DNA of 8,232 bases from Deltaproteobacteria bacterium (lineage in GTDB: Bacteria > Desulfobacterota > Dissulfuribacteria > Dissulfuribacterales > JALVPX01). The stretch covers positions 1 to 8,232 of the forward strand of contig JALVPX010000268.1 of assembly GCA_027031565.1 (NCBI GenBank), given 5' to 3'. Position numbers and translations under genes: made by a program. Positions 5,715-8,232 of the stretch are shown here, piece by piece. The notes under the pieces are model-generated. The model was not told the origin of the DNA and made no database searches. It saw only the letters and a program-made list of their open reading frames with translations. The number at the start of each line of letters is the position of its first letter. The stretch's first letter is position 1.

Positions 5715-8165
5715 TTAATTTGATTTTCTAACTTTCGTATTTTTTATCAATTCTATTAATTGTTCTGTCTGAAAGGGCTTCTTAAGAACCCCGGATACAC
5801 CATATTCCCGCAGTCTTTCATCACCCTCCACATCAAGATAACCTGACATGAAAAGCAATGTCACCTCTAGCCCCTGTCGCCTTATCTCAGATGCCAGGTC
5901 CCAGCCACTCATTCCAGGCATACCAATGTCAGTCAAAACAATATCCACAGGCCCCTTATGCAAGATTTCAAGGGCCTCTTTGCCAGAAGCGGCTATGTAG
6001 ACCGCTGCACCCCTCTGGATCAGCATTTCACGGGTAAGTTCCCTCACCATGGGCTCGTCATCAACCACCAGGATTTCTGTCTCATCCAGGTCGGCCTCAG
6101 CCTTAAAAGGCCGTCTCCGGGTCTGTTCGAAGCCCTTTGCCTCTGCCTTAGGCAGTTCCACTGCCACTGTTGTCCCTTGGCCATGGTTGGAATCTATTTT
6201 TATGCTGCCGCCGTGATCTTTTACTATTCTGTGGGCAATACTTAAACCCAGGCCGCTGCCTTGGGCTTTTGTTGTAAAAAAGGGATCAAACACCCTTCCA
6301 AGAACTGCTTCAGGAATACCTTCTCCGCTGTCCTCAATCCTTGTCACCACCTTGTCCTCTAGTTCAAAGGCCCTTATTGCTATTGCACCGCCATCGGGCA
6401 TTGCCTCGATAGCGTTCAGGATCAGATTCAAAAAGACCTCGGCCAATTCATTTTCATGACCAAAAACCTTTAGATGCTCTGGTATATCCACATCGAACGA
6501 ATATTGAATCCCGGCAGCCATGGCCAGATTTTTCCATTTTGGTTTTGCAAGCTGCACTACCTCGTTCACGACCCTGGCAATATCCACCGGCTTCGGTGTT
6601 TTTGCCTTCCTCATGCCAACCCTGTGCAGCCTGGCGACTATCGCCCTACCCCGTTCACATGCGTCCAATACCTGGCTGATTGATTTCTTCACCGTGTCTG
6701 GTAGCGAGGGGTCCATTTCCCAAAGGGACACTCGGCCCATTATCATGGCCAGCACATTATTCAAGTCATGGGCGACTCCGGCAGAAAGAAGGCCAACTGC
6801 CCTGAGCTTTTCATCGAGGACCACCCTGCTTTCAAATTCCTTGAACTGTGTGATATCCCTGGCTACAAACAGATACGCCTTCTTCTCAGAAACGAATTTT
6901 TCTATGGATACACAATTAAACAGATAAAATTTACGTACTTTGTCATTGTACACTTCCAAATCGGTAACTAGCAGTTCTCCTTGCGGGATGGGGCAGAAAC
7001 CGCACTTTTCCTTGCGTCCATAAATTGCCTCGTAGCAAATTCTCCCCTCCACATGACCAAAATCTTTTTTCAAGGCCGCATTAGCAAGCAGAACCCTGTA
7101 GGAATCGTTTACCACATAAACTGCGTCTGGAATGGTTTGCAGCACGACATCAAGTTTGGTCCGTTCCTCTTCCACCAGGTTCTTGAGCCTTTTTGATTCG
7201 TCACATTGTCGTTTCAATTGCTCAGTAAAGCCCTTCAAATATAGAACCAGCTGTTTTATCTCATTATCCGAATCAATCTCCTCTAAAGGAACGGTTGCAA
7301 CCGATAAACTCGGACTCATTTGGGATACAAAATTACTGAGTTCGTTGAGGGGTTTTAACAATACACGCATGCGCTTCCTGATCCATAAACCCAGTAGTGT
7401 TCCCCCGAGCAGGAGGACAACTGCCGAAGATGCCACAGCCTCGGCCATTGGACCGAAAATTTCCGTGCCCTTCTTCCAGAATACCAGGACGGCTCCAACA
7501 TCTTCATTCTTATAGATGGAAGACAAGTTCCCAAATTCGGCTGACAACTGTAGCCCATCCAATTGGGCCAGCGACCTTGCCTTGCGGATCATCTCGTGTG
7601 GTATCTCATTGGAAGACCGCAGTATCAGGTCCCCGTTCCACACGAGGAAAAAGTTCATGTAGCTGGGGATAGTAGCTGAAAAAAGCTTTTTCCTTATATC
7701 CTCTTTTGATAAAAGTATGGCCACTCTCCCAGCTGCAATATCATCTTTTACTGGTGACCAGAAGACCAAGTGATTCTCATTCTGCAACAACAATGGCCCA
7801 GCCTTTTGAGCAGGCAGTTGTACCTGTTTGCCCATCAACTTCCGATCAAAAGGTACACTCAATGTAACAAGGCCTGTCTGAGACATTATGAGGATATGGT
7901 CGAAGCCGTTCAATTTAACCAAATAGTCCATTACATCGATGGTGCGCACCTGACCGTGTCTGCTCAACAAATTTAGGGTTTCCTGGATATTGAAGAGACC
8001 TTGTTCAAAGCTGCTGATAACCCTTTCCCGGGCAGCATTGAATTGTATTTTTTCCTGCTGTTGAACATTGCTGTATGTGGTATGCCATAAGAGAAGGGTG
8101 CATAAGGCCATAATCCCAAACACAGGGATTAAAATAAGCAAATTCAGTTTGGCTGCTATTCTCAC
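5715..8165 (-). CDS. Membrane-bound hybrid sensor histidine kinase (sensor-HAMP-PAS-HisKA-HATPase-receiver)
   Basis: This 816-residue inner-membrane kinase has TM1 at about 8-28, an extracytoplasmic sensor region (29-240, possibly Cache-like), TM2 at about 243-262, a HAMP-like segment with LKPLNEL (263-315) and a coiled-coil linker. A PAS domain (about 338-440) carries Cys377, Cys388, Cys391 (CGFCP) and Cys418. HisKA has LSAGVAHDLNN with phospho-His466. HATPase has the N box (N580, N584), DSGEG (612-616), DPFFTTK (627-633) and GSGLGLS (636-642). The C-terminal receiver (about 696-810) has D702/D703, phospho-acceptor D746 in LTDIGMPG, S774 and K796 in KKPF. There is no output domain, so phosphate must pass to a partner encoded elsewhere or return by reverse phosphorylation. 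The start is GTG (8163-8165) with AGGTAAGG (8169-8176) upstream and an in-frame TAG at 8184-8186, so no longer version is possible. The stimulus is unknown. The same-strand position before glyQS does not show a functional link. Confidence 0.93.
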   Translation of the reverse strand: MRIAAKLNLLILIPVFGIMALCTLLLWHTTYSNVQQQEKIQFNAARERVISSFEQGLFNIQETLNLLSRHGQVRTIDVMDYLVKLNGFDHILIMSQTGLVTLSVPFDRKLMGKQVQLPAQKAGPLLLQNENHLVFWSPVKDDIAAGRVAILLSKEDIRKKLFSATIPSYMNFFLVWNGDLILRSSNEIPHEMIRKARSLAQLDGLQLSAEFGNLSSIYKNEDVGAVLVFWKKGTEIFGPMAEAVASSAVVLLLGGTLLGLWIRKRMRVLLKPLNELSNFVSQMSPSLSVATVPLEEIDSDNEIKQLVLYLKGFTEQLKRQCDESKRLKNLVEEERTKLDVVLQTIPDAVYVVNDSYRVLLANAALKKDFGHVEGRICYEAIYGRKEKCGFCPIPQGELLVTDLEVYNDKVRKFYLFNCVSIEKFVSEKKAYLFVARDITQFKEFESRVVLDEKLRAVGLLSAGVAHDLNNVLAMIMGRVSLWEMDPSLPDTVKKSISQVLDACERGRAIVARLHRVGMRKAKTPKPVDIARVVNEVVQLAKPKWKNLAMAAGIQYSFDVDIPEHLKVFGHENELAEVFLNLILNAIEAMPDGGAIAIRAFELEDKVVTRIEDSGEGIPEAVLGRVFDPFFTTKAQGSGLGLSIAHRIVKDHGGSIKIDSNHGQGTTVAVELPKAEAKGFEQTRRRPFKAEADLDETEILVVDDEPMVRELTREMLIQRGAAVYIAASGKEALEILHKGPVDIVLTDIGMPGMSGWDLASEIRRQGLEVTLLFMSGYLDVEGDERLREYGVSGVLKKPFQTEQLIELIKNTKVRKSN

Positions 8166-8232
8166 CGGCCTTACCTGCCCGCGCTAAGATATCAGAATGG
8201 GTCTTCTATTTGGATTCTTCACAAGTAGAAAA
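8166..8232 (-). other. Leader upstream of the histidine kinase
   Basis: This 67-base end segment contains the kinase ribosome site (8169-8176) and an in-frame TAG (8184-8186). I see no convincing promoter. Stops are found in all three minus-strand frames, and the tail of an upstream gene could be present but cannot be shown. Confidence 0.4.

Overview
The window carries five same-direction (minus-strand) genes, read here from high to low coordinates: a membrane hybrid histidine kinase (8165-5715), the two subunits of glycyl-tRNA synthetase glyQ (5624-4761) and glyS (4758-2677), and two tandem paralogous secreted proteins (2412-1018, and a partial copy 737-1 running off the window edge). Split alpha2beta2 GlyRS, a Cys-rich PAS hybrid kinase of the HDLNN type, sigma54-like promoters and secreted fibronectin-III proteins suggest a Gram-negative bacterium. 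A Desulfobacterota-type (former Deltaproteobacteria) lineage is my best guess; this is inference, not a phylogenetic result.

Region by region: 8166-8232 is a short non-coding leader before the kinase GTG start. The kinase has two membrane segments around a roughly 210-residue extracytoplasmic sensor, then HAMP, PAS, HisKA, HATPase and a C-terminal receiver with no output domain. A 90-bp gap with a possible extended -10 promoter leads to glyQ and glyS, which are separated by 2 nt and form a housekeeping translation operon. A 264-bp AT-rich gap follows glyS. It holds two palindromes and a good -24/-12 (sigma54) promoter for the first complete FN3 protein. That gene ends at a clear intrinsic terminator (973-1006). 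A second roughly 235-bp AT-rich gap, with a weaker -24/-12-like element overlapped by a perfect TTGTCT inverted repeat, precedes the second FN3 paralog.

The most interesting part is the FN3 paralog pair. Each has a signal peptide, one FN3 domain and jelly-roll, carbohydrate-binding-like modules ending (in the complete copy) in VWFDDI. Both upstream regions contain sigma54-like elements and TTGTCT-type inverted repeats, suggesting a regulated secreted-protein locus controlled separately from the glyQS operon. Nothing in the sequence directly shows the ligand or function of these proteins, nor that the kinase controls them. I see no RNA genes, CRISPR arrays, insertion sequences or integration sites.
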